From the NCBI GenBank assembly GCA_903907075.1, contig CAIVMQ010000051.1, positions 52,193 through 116,192 of the forward strand: a stretch of DNA of 64,000 bases, in the 5' to 3' direction. The stretch's first letter is position 1; each line of letters opens with the position of its first letter. Of this stretch, positions 42,264 through 52,764 are shown one piece after another. The notes under the pieces were generated by a model. It made no database searches. It was given only the letters and a program-made list of their open reading frames with translations, and was not told the origin of the DNA. Position numbers and translations under genes: made by a program. The stretch is from an uncultured Bacteroidia bacterium (lineage in GTDB: Bacteria > Bacteroidota > Bacteroidia > Bacteroidales > Prolixibacteraceae).

Positions 42264-44595
42264 TGGTATGATAACCCGACTACTCCTAAGTATAATGCTT
42301 CTATTTTCGGCTGTAAGAGGTTCGGCACAGGTTATCGACCTGAGTAAAGCCAAAATAATATCGCCAGCGAATAGTCAATTTAACATAATAAAAACTTCTA
42401 TTCGCATGCTGCAAGAAGAGGTAAATAAGCGTACATCTATCAATCTTTCAAGCACATACTCGTGGATCAAAGAACCAATCATTGCATTGGCTACGAATCA
42501 GGATTTAAACCTGTATGGGATGGAGGTCCCTAAACGATCAGGGGTGAATTTACCAGAATCAAAACGTGAAGGTTACCGGATTTTTTGCGCCAAAAGAGAT
42601 GGGAAAGATGTGGTTTGGGTCATTGGTGCGGATGAGCGGGGAGTAATGTTTGGAGTTGGGAAATTGCTCCGAACAGCGATCATGAAGAAAAATAAATTTT
42701 CACTTGAAGGGGCACTGGATTTTGCCAGTTCACCTATGCAATCGATACGTGGTCATCAGTTAGGGTATCGCAACACCAATAATTCTTTAGACGCCTGGGA
42801 TGTAAAGAAGTACGAGCAATACATCAGAGAGTTAGTTATTTTTGGCACCAATGCCGTTGAGACTATTCCTCTGGACGATAACGATCATAGTCCGCTGATG
42901 CCTATACCACCTGCGGAGATGAACAGGCATATTAGTGAGATTTGTGCTGCCTATGGTATCGAAAACTGGATCTGGACACCGGCCACGATCGACTTAAAGA
43001 ATAAGGATTTACGTGAAAAAGAGCTTATAAAGAACGAGAAGATCTACAAAGATCTGCCTCAACTTGACGGGGTATTTTTTCCGGGAGGTGATCCGGGAGA
43101 TAACCATCCCCGAGAAGTTCTCCCATTCCTTAAAGAGCTGCATGAGAGGCTGATAAAATATCATCCAAACGCAGGTATTTGGATCTCGTTACAAGGGTTT
43201 AGTGAAGAACAGATCGATTATTTTTACACCTATCTGGATGAGCATAAACCGGATTGGCTAGCTGGAGTAGTCTCTGGACCGAGTAGTCCGCCAATTGCAG
43301 AGACCAGATTTCGTCTTCCGGCAAAATACAAACATCGCCAGTATCCTGATATAACGCACAATGTGAGATGTGACTATCCTGTTGTAAACTGGGATCAGGC
43401 TTATATGCTTACCATTGGTCGGGAGGGTATCAATCCGATGCCTAATTACTACGCTAAGATCCATCAGGCCTATGCTCAGTTTACCGATGGTTTTATCTCC
43501 TATTCGGATGGCATCCATGATGATGTAAATAAGGTAACCTGGAGTATGCGTGGGTGGGATATCGAAAACGAGCCAATTGATATTATGACCGATTACTGCC
43601 GCTTCTTTTTTGGCTTCGAGGTGGCTCAAAAGAGCGCAGCGGGGATTATGGCCCTTGAACAAAACTGGGTAGGTCCAATCCGGAAAAACGGCGCCATAGA
43701 ACCTACCTTTGAATACTGGGAAAACCTCGAGAAGGCAAATCCGCAACTTGCCAACAACTGGAGATGGCAACTCTTAGTCGTACGTGCCTATTACGACACG
43801 TACCAACGCAGAAGAAAGATTTATGAAGAAGGACTTGAGAAACAAGCGAATAAAATCCTTGCTACAGCCAATGAACTAGGCTCAGAAAAAGCGATGACCC
43901 AGGCATTGGAACTGGTAAATCTGGCTGAGACCAATCCGCAAAATCAGGATTTACACGCTAAGATTGTGAGCTATTGCGATCAACTTTTTAATTCAATTGG
44001 CTATCAATCGGATGTTGAAAAATACCATGCCTCTAATTCACAACGAAGCTGTATCCTACAATTTGTGAACTATCCGCTCAATAACCGCTGGTGGCTTGCT
44101 GATGAATTTAAGAAGATCAGTGCGATGGATAGTGAGGCAAAGAAACTTGAAAGACTTGAAGTTATTCGGAAATGGGAGAATCCGGGACCGGGAAGTTATT
44201 ATGACAATGTATCCAATATTGAAACGGGTCCACGTGTACTCACAATATCCGATGATGCAACAGATGTTGCGTGGTGGGAAGGGGGCAAAACACGAAAACG
44301 GCTCTCCTCTCAGCTCTTTCAGCAGCAACCAATATTGGAATATACGAACCTCGATTTAAATGGGAGGTATAACATCCGTGTGTCCGGTAGAGGAGAAGCC
44401 CTTCTGCGTGCCGATGGACTCAGACTCGATCCGATAGTTTACGATAAGGAGATTGGCGGTTTTAAGGAGTTTGTAGTTCCAAAAAACCTCACTCAGGATG
44501 GCACGTTAAGAGTTACCTTTGACAGGCCCGAGGAGTCGCATATCAGGTGGAGCAGTCAGTCGCATGTCTCCGATGTGTGGCTGATCAAAAAATAA
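42250..44595 (+). CDS. GH67/GH20-like glycoside hydrolase, copy 1
   Basis: Signal peptide; N-terminal zincin-like fold (REGYRIFCAKRDGKDVVWVIGADERGVMFGVGKLLR), then barrel region (SIRGHQLGYR, GVFFPGGDPGDNHPREV). An internal Met at 42268 is an alternative start avoiding overlap. Confidence 0.75.
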   Translation: MIKINGMITRLLLSIMLLFSAVRGSAQVIDLSKAKIISPANSQFNIIKTSIRMLQEEVNKRTSINLSSTYSWIKEPIIALATNQDLNLYGMEVPKRSGVNLPESKREGYRIFCAKRDGKDVVWVIGADERGVMFGVGKLLRTAIMKKNKFSLEGALDFASSPMQSIRGHQLGYRNTNNSLDAWDVKKYEQYIRELVIFGTNAVETIPLDDNDHSPLMPIPPAEMNRHISEICAAYGIENWIWTPATIDLKNKDLREKELIKNEKIYKDLPQLDGVFFPGGDPGDNHPREVLPFLKELHERLIKYHPNAGIWISLQGFSEEQIDYFYTYLDEHKPDWLAGVVSGPSSPPIAETRFRLPAKYKHRQYPDITHNVRCDYPVVNWDQAYMLTIGREGINPMPNYYAKIHQAYAQFTDGFISYSDGIHDDVNKVTWSMRGWDIENEPIDIMTDYCRFFFGFEVAQKSAAGIMALEQNWVGPIRKNGAIEPTFEYWENLEKANPQLANNWRWQLLVVRAYYDTYQRRRKIYEEGLEKQANKILATANELGSEKAMTQALELVNLAETNPQNQDLHAKIVSYCDQLFNSIGYQSDVEKYHASNSQRSCILQFVNYPLNNRWWLADEFKKISAMDSEAKKLERLEVIRKWENPGPGSYYDNVSNIETGPRVLTISDDATDVAWWEGGKTRKRLSSQLFQQQPILEYTNLDLNGRYNIRVSGRGEALLRADGLRLDPIVYDKEIGGFKEFVVPKNLTQDGTLRVTFDRPEESHIRWSSQSHVSDVWLIKK

Positions 44596-44722
44596 TCCAG
44601 AAATTAAATAAACAGTAAAAATCAAAAATGATCACCTAATTTCAATTCTTAAATTCATCTTAAACAACATTAAGTAACAATTCAACAAATCAATATAACT
44701 AAATAATTAGCAATAAATTAAA

Positions 44723-47062
44723 ATGAAAAGAATAATTAATTCCTGGCTGACAGCAGCGCTTGTCGTACTCGTAGCCTCATGTACTGGCGAGGCAAATCAA
44801 AAGCTTGATTTATCGAATGCGGCAATTCTTATTTCTCAGAAAATAGATTCTCCGATCAAAGAAACAGCAGGTATAATTCTGCGTGAAGAGATTGGCAAAC
44901 GAACAGCCTTAGCGCTAAAGGAGGAGAACAACTGGAGAAGCAATACGATCATTGCATGTGCACGTGTCACGGATAGTGATTTATTCGGAGAGTCAATTCC
45001 CAAGCGAGAAGGGGCTAATTTACCCGAGTCCAAGAGGGAGGGTTATCGTCTGTTTCATGAAATCAGAAACGGGAAGAATATCCTATGGATTATTGGAGCC
45101 GATGATCGGGGTATTATTTATGGCATAGGGAAATTACTTATGACTGTTCAAACGCGAGACAAGCAGATCACTTTAGCGGCAGGCACTGATGTTGCTTCAT
45201 CGCCCGAATATTCGATTCGAGGTCATCAATTTGGCTATCGTATGACGGCTAATTCATGGGACTCATGGACCATTGCTCAGTTCGATCAGCATATTCGCGA
45301 GCAGGTCCTTTTTGGGGCAAACAGCATTGAAGGGATTCCCTTTCAAGACGAACGTATAGACACGCTAATGAAATATCCACGTTCAGTGATGAATGTAGAG
45401 CTGAGTAAAATATGTGATAAGTACGGTGCTGATTACTGGGTGTGGGCGGCTGCCGAAGTAGATTTGAAAAACAAGAAACAACGTCAGGATCTATTGGATA
45501 AATACGAAATCTTCTTCAAGGAGTGCCCCCGTTTTGACGGTGTATTTTTCCCAGGTGGTGATCCTGGCGATAACCATCCTTCTGAGGTGATGCCCTTTCT
45601 TGAAGATATGACTGCCATACTGCACAAATATCATCCCAAAGCAGGAATGTGGATCTCACTCCAGGGATTCAACAAGGAAAAGGTAGATTATTTCTTTAAA
45701 TACCTGGAGGAGAAAAACCCCGACTGGCTTACTGGTGTTGCCAATGGACCGAGTAGTCCACCGATTAGCGAGGAGCGTGAGCGTTTACCCAAAAAATACA
45801 AACTTCGCTCCTATCCCGATCTGACTCATACCGTGCGTTGTCAATTTCCGGTGAAGAAATGGGATCAGGCATTTGCGTTAACTGAAGGGCGCGAGTGTAC
45901 CAATCCGCAGCCGATGTATTACGCCGAAGTTCACAATCATGATGCTCCATTTACGGATGGTTTCATATCCTATTCGGATGGTGTTCATGATGATGTGAAT
46001 AAAATTGTCTGGAGCCAGATGGCCTGGAACACAAAAAATAACGTGAGAAGTGTCGTTGTTACCTATTGCAGTTTCTTCTTCGGATCACAAATTGCCGATG
46101 AGGCTGCTGACGCTATTCTTGCGCTGGAGCAAAACTGGGTTGGATCACTTACCGGAAATCCGTTAATAGAAAAAACCTTGAATCGCTGGAAAAAACTCGA
46201 GAGTGAGAATCCTCAGCTTTCAGCTAACTGGAGATGGCAGCAACTGGTTATGCGTGCCTATTATGACGCGTATATTCAGCAACGACTTGCCTACGAGAAG
46301 AAGCTTGAGGCGGAGGCCAACGATATACTAGCTAATGCAAAAACTGCTGGCGCCGATAAGTCGATGGATTCAGCTTTAGCACATATCCAGCTAGCGGACA
46401 AAGAATTTGTCGCACAGGATTTAAAGCAAAAAGCAATTCAATATATCGATGATTTGTATAAATCTGTAGGATTGCAAACCAGTGTGAAACTTTACAATGC
46501 TGCCGGTGCCGAGCGTGGTTGCGTGCGCGACTTTATCGATTATCCACTCAACAACAGGTGGTGGCTCGAAGATGAGTTTAAAAAGATTAAAGAACTTAAG
46601 TCAGAGGAGGAGAAGCTGACGAAAATCGAGTTTATTCGAACTTATGAGAATCCCGGAGAGGGGAGTTTTTACGACAATATCTCAAGTACCGATGCCAAAC
46701 ATGTAACTTCAGAAACGGAAGACGCGATTGACTACCTTTGGGAGAATGACGGAATAAGCCGAAAACGCCTCTCTACGCAACTCTTCCAGTTCACTCCTGA
46801 GTTACAATACACAGAACTTGATCCCAATACAAACTACCTAATTCGGGTCTCCGGATTCGGAGAGGCTCTCTTGCGCGCGAATGGAGAACTTCTAAAACCT
46901 ACGAAATACGAAAAAGGATTCGAGCACTTTAAAGAATTCCCCCTTTCAAAAACATTGTTAAAGGATGGCAAACTGAAAATCACATTCGATAAACCAAACG
47001 AAGAAAATATGAACTGGAGAAGTCAATCGAGGGTAACCGATGTTTGGGTTCTCAAACAATAA
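44723..47062 (+). CDS. GH67/GH20-like glycoside hydrolase, copy 2
   Basis: Lipobox VASC; colinear with copy 1 (REGYRLFHEIRNGKNILWIIGADDRGIIYGIGKLL, SIRGHQFGYR, GVFFPGGDPGDNHPSEV, FTDGFISYSDGVHDDVNK). Confidence 0.75.
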   Translation: MKRIINSWLTAALVVLVASCTGEANQKLDLSNAAILISQKIDSPIKETAGIILREEIGKRTALALKEENNWRSNTIIACARVTDSDLFGESIPKREGANLPESKREGYRLFHEIRNGKNILWIIGADDRGIIYGIGKLLMTVQTRDKQITLAAGTDVASSPEYSIRGHQFGYRMTANSWDSWTIAQFDQHIREQVLFGANSIEGIPFQDERIDTLMKYPRSVMNVELSKICDKYGADYWVWAAAEVDLKNKKQRQDLLDKYEIFFKECPRFDGVFFPGGDPGDNHPSEVMPFLEDMTAILHKYHPKAGMWISLQGFNKEKVDYFFKYLEEKNPDWLTGVANGPSSPPISEERERLPKKYKLRSYPDLTHTVRCQFPVKKWDQAFALTEGRECTNPQPMYYAEVHNHDAPFTDGFISYSDGVHDDVNKIVWSQMAWNTKNNVRSVVVTYCSFFFGSQIADEAADAILALEQNWVGSLTGNPLIEKTLNRWKKLESENPQLSANWRWQQLVMRAYYDAYIQQRLAYEKKLEAEANDILANAKTAGADKSMDSALAHIQLADKEFVAQDLKQKAIQYIDDLYKSVGLQTSVKLYNAAGAERGCVRDFIDYPLNNRWWLEDEFKKIKELKSEEEKLTKIEFIRTYENPGEGSFYDNISSTDAKHVTSETEDAIDYLWENDGISRKRLSTQLFQFTPELQYTELDPNTNYLIRVSGFGEALLRANGELLKPTKYEKGFEHFKEFPLSKTLLKDGKLKITFDKPNEENMNWRSQSRVTDVWVLKQ

Positions 47063-47144
47063 ACGGAAGATTCTTTAATCGATATTTACAGCTTCAGATT
47101 AGTCCAGATTACAAAATCATGATGTGCTTTAAATAGAATATTTC

Positions 47145-47193
47145 ATACCTCTTTTGAATCAGCGCCTAAGGGTTGTTAATTCAGAAGAGGTAT
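47145..47193. promoter_or_regulatory. inverted repeat overlapping a possible promoter box
   Basis: ATACCTCTTTTGAAT-N19-ATTCAGAAGAGGTAT (15 bp, one G-T); TATATTTG (TAnnTTTG) at 47191-47198, 35 nt before the ATG at 47233. Confidence 0.4.
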
Positions 47194-47232
47194 ATTTGTT
47201 AAAACTTCATAACAGAGGTCAAGAATAAATAC

Positions 47233-48141
47233 ATGAAAGAATTATACCCACTCAACGGAATCGTAACGGTATTAAACACCCCGTTTAAGTCGGACGATTC
47301 AATTGATTTCGGGGCCCTAAAACACAATATCAGGGAAGCGATAGCTGCTGGCGTTGCCGGATTTTTAGTCCCTGCGATGGCCTCCGAGGTATACAAGCTT
47401 TCCGAAACCGAGCGATTAAATATGGTTGAAGCAGTCTTGCAAGAGGTTCAAGGAAGGGTGCCTGTTATCGCTGGTGCTGGAGAGATCGATTTATCGCGAA
47501 CCAAAAAATTATTGAAAGCGTATGTGGATTTAGGTTGTAGAAATGTGCTTTTCCAGATCCCCTATGAAAATGACATTCAGTTTAAGGATCATTTTATGAA
47601 CCTTGCAGATATAGATCTGGATATGATTATGCTACAGGACTGGAATGCCTCCGGCTATGGGCTTCCTGATGGGCTGATTTGCGAACTATTTGAGACTGTT
47701 CCCGCTTTTCGATGTCTGAAAATCGAAACCGTGCCGGCGGGAATTAAATACTCACGGATACTTGAGCTCACTCAAGGGCGATTAAATATCAGCGGCGGCT
47801 GGGCTGTTACTCAAATGACTGAAGGGCTAAGGCGCGGAGTTCATGCGTTTATGCCAACGGGAATGCATTGGATCTATGCCAAAATCTATGCCCTTTGGAA
47901 GGAAAATAAAGAAGAGCAGGCAACCGAGTTATTTCAAATGATATTACCTGTGCTTAGTTTTTCTAACCAGCACCTCGATATCTCGATCCACTTTTTTAAA
48001 CGATTGCTTTATAATCAGGGGATTTATCCAACAGATCGTGTGCGTGATCCAATCCTCCCATTCGACACTATTCACAAACAGATAGCCGATAAACTTATTG
48101 ATCAAATTATACCTTTAGAGAATTATCTTAAAGAGAAATAA
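47233..48141 (+). CDS. dihydrodipicolinate synthase/N-acetylneuraminate lyase family aldolase
   Basis: GIVTVLNTPFKSDDSIDFGALKHNIREAIAAGVAGFLVPAMASEVYKLSETER; VIAGAG; candidate Schiff-base Lys in CLKIETVPAG. Confidence 0.88.
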   Translation: MKELYPLNGIVTVLNTPFKSDDSIDFGALKHNIREAIAAGVAGFLVPAMASEVYKLSETERLNMVEAVLQEVQGRVPVIAGAGEIDLSRTKKLLKAYVDLGCRNVLFQIPYENDIQFKDHFMNLADIDLDMIMLQDWNASGYGLPDGLICELFETVPAFRCLKIETVPAGIKYSRILELTQGRLNISGGWAVTQMTEGLRRGVHAFMPTGMHWIYAKIYALWKENKEEQATELFQMILPVLSFSNQHLDISIHFFKRLLYNQGIYPTDRVRDPILPFDTIHKQIADKLIDQIIPLENYLKEK

Positions 48142-48180
48142 GCACCTTAAACACGAGCTATAACACTCAAAAAACACACT

Positions 48181-50337
48181 ATGAAACACCTTGGATTTGC
48201 AATTGCCTTAGTATGTGTAATCTTTCTATCCTCAACAAACAAATCTATTGCAGAGCCTGTTGCCGGTATCAAGGAGGGTAAATATCTTCAGGAGATCAAG
48301 AGCGAAGTGAAACTTCCAAATCAGGCAGAGACTCCGGTAATCAACTTATTTAATGAGCACAACCAATTCGTTGTGGTAACTGTAAATGGGGTCTTTCGAA
48401 CTTTGAATGGGAACTGGAGTGGCGAACCTTTTGGTGCAGGATGGCGTACTTCCGCTATAGACAGTCGTGGTAAAATCTGGTTGGCGGCTATTCACTCGAT
48501 ACAAAAGGAGGGTGATTCTCAACAAATTGATTTACCCGATTATGCACTTAATGACACCATCACTTGCATGACCTGGGAGGATGATAAGACATTACATGTC
48601 GGTACAAACCACAATCTTTTGACATTTAGTGGTGTTTGGCAATCCCTTTCTATTGCCAAGGGAAAGAAAATTACTTCAATTCTTACGGATACAACGGGTG
48701 ATCTTTGGGTTGCCACCAATGATGGCCTACTACGCCGAATGAATGGTAAATGGGTAAATCTTGATGATGACCTGATGGCAGCGGGTCTGAAACGGAGCTA
48801 TTTTGCTCTCGAGAATGGCTTCCTCAACGGTGATCTGCTATTTGGTGGGTTATTCTCTGTGGGATGCATTGCAAAAGATGGAAATCATTGGCTCTTAAGA
48901 GGCTCTGATGGGTTACCTTATGGTCCCATTACTACCATCCGAAGCCTAAAAAATACACTTTGGCTGGGCACAGACCGCGGCGTAATTAAAAAAGATAAAA
49001 ACTGGCACTATTACAACGGCAAACGGTGGCTTGCTGACAATAAAGTCAATGACATCCTACCGATAGACCCGAATACCACCTGGGTGGCTACAGCAAAAGG
49101 TATCAGCCAGATCCAGCAGGTTGAGATGACCCTTGCCCAAAAAGCTCAGGCCTTTGAGCAGCGGATTAAACTACGTCACGATCGATACGGATTAGTGAGT
49201 GGCTCGCGTTTAAAGATCCAGGGTGATCTTTCATCGAGTGAAACTGGTACCGATGATAATGATGGTCTCTGGACAGCGATCTATCTCGCGGCTGAATCTT
49301 ATCGATATGCCGTGACCAAGGATCCCGAAGCTAAGAAATGTGCCATAAAGGCTTTTGAGGCCATGGAGCGGCTCGAGGCCATTACAGGTGTCTCCGGATT
49401 TCCTGCGCGCTCTTTCGTATCTATAAATGAAGATACGGGTAAAGGTGGCGAGTGGCATCTAACTCCCGATAAGAGATGGAAATGGAAAGGAGACACAAGT
49501 TCAGATGAGATTGTTGGCCATATGTTTGCCTATCCCCTCTTTTATGACTTAGTTGCCGAAGGAAAGATGAAAGAGCGGGTAAAAAGCCTCGTTCAACGAA
49601 TTATGGACCATATAGTTGATCACAATTTTCAACTCGTTGATCTCGATGGCAAAGCTACACGATGGGCCGTCTGGACCCCCGATTCAATCAATTACTCCAA
49701 TAACTGGTGGTATGAGCGAGGGATCAATTCGATGCAGATTCTGGCCTTTCTCAAGGCAGCTCTTCATGTCACAGGTGATCAGAAATTTGAAAAAGCATAT
49801 CAGACATTGATCCAAAAACATCATTATGCAGAAAATATAGTTCCGCAAAAGATGTATGGACCATTCGACATAAACCATTCGGATGACGAACTGGCCTTTT
49901 TGCCGAATTACATCTTGTTAAGATATGCCAATGATTCGAAATTACTCCCTACCTACCTCAAGAGTACACAACGAAGCTGGAAGGTTGAACAACCCGATCG
50001 GATACCTCTATGGAATATCATATCGAGTGTAGCCCTTAAAAAAGATTGCGATTTAAAGATTGCATTAGAAGAGCTTCAGCAGATACCGATGGATTTGATA
50101 ACCTGGCGAATGGAAAATAGTCACCGCTGGGATCTTCCCGAAGATCAACTAAGTGATCGTTTTGGAAAGCCACAGGCAATCCACCCTATTCCGACCCCTG
50201 AGCGTGGAATAGCAAAATGGAATAGCAATACCTATCTGTACAATTCGGGCAATGATGGCTATGGAGAAGACGATGGAGCCTACTTTCTTTTACCTTATTG
50301 GATGGGGAGATATCACCATTTATTAATTGAAAACTAA
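48181..50337 (+). CDS. secreted beta-propeller (reg_prop-like) plus alpha-helical domain protein, copy 1
   Basis: Signal peptide; GDLWVATNDGLLRRMNGKWVNLDDD, TLWLGTDRGVIKKDKNWHYYNGKRWL; helical C-terminal half. Confidence 0.72.
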   Translation: MKHLGFAIALVCVIFLSSTNKSIAEPVAGIKEGKYLQEIKSEVKLPNQAETPVINLFNEHNQFVVVTVNGVFRTLNGNWSGEPFGAGWRTSAIDSRGKIWLAAIHSIQKEGDSQQIDLPDYALNDTITCMTWEDDKTLHVGTNHNLLTFSGVWQSLSIAKGKKITSILTDTTGDLWVATNDGLLRRMNGKWVNLDDDLMAAGLKRSYFALENGFLNGDLLFGGLFSVGCIAKDGNHWLLRGSDGLPYGPITTIRSLKNTLWLGTDRGVIKKDKNWHYYNGKRWLADNKVNDILPIDPNTTWVATAKGISQIQQVEMTLAQKAQAFEQRIKLRHDRYGLVSGSRLKIQGDLSSSETGTDDNDGLWTAIYLAAESYRYAVTKDPEAKKCAIKAFEAMERLEAITGVSGFPARSFVSINEDTGKGGEWHLTPDKRWKWKGDTSSDEIVGHMFAYPLFYDLVAEGKMKERVKSLVQRIMDHIVDHNFQLVDLDGKATRWAVWTPDSINYSNNWWYERGINSMQILAFLKAALHVTGDQKFEKAYQTLIQKHHYAENIVPQKMYGPFDINHSDDELAFLPNYILLRYANDSKLLPTYLKSTQRSWKVEQPDRIPLWNIISSVALKKDCDLKIALEELQQIPMDLITWRMENSHRWDLPEDQLSDRFGKPQAIHPIPTPERGIAKWNSNTYLYNSGNDGYGEDDGAYFLLPYWMGRYHHLLIEN

Positions 50338-50373
50338 TAATTTAGGAAGCTCAGTATAAATAAGGGGTTTAAT

Positions 50374-52545
50374 ATGAGTATCATAAAAGTATTTCTTATC
50401 CTTCTCGTGCTTACCATCTCTGCAAATGGGATGCCACTGAATGCCCAGGGCACTGCCGGCGTTCAATTAAAATCCTATTACCAGGAGGTTAAGACTGATT
50501 TAAGACTACCGGACAAGGCCTCGCCCACGATTATCAAACTCATTAAAGGTTCAGATCATCTTGTTGTTATTACCTCAAACGGCGTATTTAGGTATAAAAA
50601 TGGAACTTGGAGGGGCGAACCATTTGGAAGTGATTGGAAGAGTGCCACAGTCGATACAAAAGGGGCCATATGGCTTGCCTCTGCACAGAACATTCAGCGC
50701 GAAGGAGAAGTGACGAACTTACTCCTTCCCGAATTTGCTCAAAGAGACACCATTCTTTCGCTATTCTGGGAAGATGGAGAGACGTTACAGGTAGGGACGA
50801 CCAATGGACTATTAACCTACGACGGGAGTTGGAATTCTGTACCTATCACGATCGGAAAGCGAATAAATTCAATTGTTAATGATCACCTTGGGGATCTTTG
50901 GCTGGCAACCAACGATGGGTTAATTCGACGAATTGCACAAAAATGGTTCAATCTGGATGATCATATAATGGCCCAAGGCCTCAAGCGCCACTATTTCTCC
51001 CTTGAGAGTAATTCGGATAAAAAAGAGGTGCTCTTCGGAGGACTTTTTGCACTTGGGTGCATTTCAGAAGCGGGTGATGATTGGCTATTAAGAGGTGCCG
51101 ATGGTCTCCCCTACGGCCCAATTACCACAATCCACAGCAATGAAAAAACACTATGGCTTGGAACGGATCGCGGAGCGATTAAAAAGGATGCTAAATGGCA
51201 CTATTACAATGGCAAACGGTGGCTTCCGAGCAATAAAGTGAACGACATTCTCACCGTTAACGCACACGAAACGTGGATAGCTACAAATAAGGGAGTTAGC
51301 ATAATCTCAGAGACCTCTATGACACTGGATCAAAAGGCAAAAATATTTGAGAAACGGATTAAATTAAGGCACGACCGCTATGGTTTAATCAGCCGATCGC
51401 AATTAACGACTCCGGGCGATCTATCGTCCAGTAAGACCTTAACGAATGACAACGACGGACTGTGGAGTTCAATCTATCTGGCTGCCGAATCATTCCGATA
51501 TGCAGTCACCAAGGATCCTCAGGCGAGAAGTCGTGCTGCCCGAACCTATGAAGCGCTGGAGCGGCTTGAAACCGTTACCGGAATACCTGGGTTACCGGCC
51601 CGCTCATTTGCAGCAGCGGGCGATACGGTCATCCAGTCGCGCTCGCCACATCCCAAGAAGTGGCATCTCTCGAACGATGGGAAATGGCAATGGCTTGACG
51701 ATGCCAGTTCAGATGAACTTGCGGGCCACATGTTTGCGTTCGCACTTTATTATGACCTTGTTGCCGATGCAAAAACGAAGCAGCGGATAAGAGGGCTTGT
51801 TGATCGAATCATGACCCATATTATAACGAATAATTTCCAACTCATTGATTTCGATGGAGAGCCAACCAAATGGGCAATCTGGAATCCCGATTCACTGAAC
51901 AACATACCGGGAAGGTGGTACGAACGGGGTACAAACTCGCTACAGATACTCTCATTTTTAAAAACAGCGGTGCACATTACCGGCGATCAGAAATTTGAAA
52001 AGGCGTACGAGTTTCTGATACATAAACATCATTATGCACAGAATACGCTTGAGGCCAAGCGAGCTTATCCGTTTGAGAATAGCCATTCCGATGACATCTT
52101 AACCTATCTCCCCTATTACAATCTCTTAAAATATTCGGCTGAACCCGAATTACGGAAGATATATCTCCAAAGTTTGGACCGCGCATGGAATATTGCCCGG
52201 CCAGAGAAGACACCCCTGTGGAATATCATTGCCACAGTTTCGCTAATGAAAGAGTGTGATATACTACTCGCCAAGGAAGAACTGGAACTTATACCTATGG
52301 ATATGATTACCTGGACGATGGAGAATAGTCACCGTTGGGACCTCCCCTCCGATCAGCTTTTGGACCGTTCACAAAAAAGGCAATCGACCCGAATAATTCC
52401 GACTCCCGAAGCGTCAATAATAAAGGCGAATTCGAATCCACGCGAATATGATTCAGGTTCGGATGGGGCTTATGAGGATGACGGGGCCTATTTCTTACTC
52501 CCCTACTGGATGGGGAGATACCATAGGCTGTTTGTCGATAATTAA
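50374..52545 (+). CDS. secreted beta-propeller (reg_prop-like) plus alpha-helical domain protein, copy 2
   Basis: Colinear with copy 1 (GDLWLATNDGLIRRIAQKWFNLDD, TLWLGTDRGAIKKDAKWHYYNGKRWL, LRHDRYGLISRSQL, DDGAYFLLPYWMGRYHRL). Confidence 0.72.
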   Translation: MSIIKVFLILLVLTISANGMPLNAQGTAGVQLKSYYQEVKTDLRLPDKASPTIIKLIKGSDHLVVITSNGVFRYKNGTWRGEPFGSDWKSATVDTKGAIWLASAQNIQREGEVTNLLLPEFAQRDTILSLFWEDGETLQVGTTNGLLTYDGSWNSVPITIGKRINSIVNDHLGDLWLATNDGLIRRIAQKWFNLDDHIMAQGLKRHYFSLESNSDKKEVLFGGLFALGCISEAGDDWLLRGADGLPYGPITTIHSNEKTLWLGTDRGAIKKDAKWHYYNGKRWLPSNKVNDILTVNAHETWIATNKGVSIISETSMTLDQKAKIFEKRIKLRHDRYGLISRSQLTTPGDLSSSKTLTNDNDGLWSSIYLAAESFRYAVTKDPQARSRAARTYEALERLETVTGIPGLPARSFAAAGDTVIQSRSPHPKKWHLSNDGKWQWLDDASSDELAGHMFAFALYYDLVADAKTKQRIRGLVDRIMTHIITNNFQLIDFDGEPTKWAIWNPDSLNNIPGRWYERGTNSLQILSFLKTAVHITGDQKFEKAYEFLIHKHHYAQNTLEAKRAYPFENSHSDDILTYLPYYNLLKYSAEPELRKIYLQSLDRAWNIARPEKTPLWNIIATVSLMKECDILLAKEELELIPMDMITWTMENSHRWDLPSDQLLDRSQKRQSTRIIPTPEASIIKANSNPREYDSGSDGAYEDDGAYFLLPYWMGRYHRLFVDN

Positions 52546-52764
52546 AACGCGGTCTAGAATTGTAGCTTCACAGTGCTGTCACCATTCAGAAATTTAGTGC
52601 CAATTAGTCAATCCACTACCTAATTCTCAAATTCAAGAACCTACTTAATAAAGCTTATCACAGGTTCAGATGGGGCATTAAAGACATAGAAAGAAACTCA
52701 ATACTTTAGTGTAAGATCCCTAATTAAAAAGGATTTACTATTTAATCGAGGATATTAAATCTTC

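Noticed and set aside
43258-43770. 170-aa minus-strand ORF
   Set aside because: Antisense to the GH67/20-like gene; no start context or domain.
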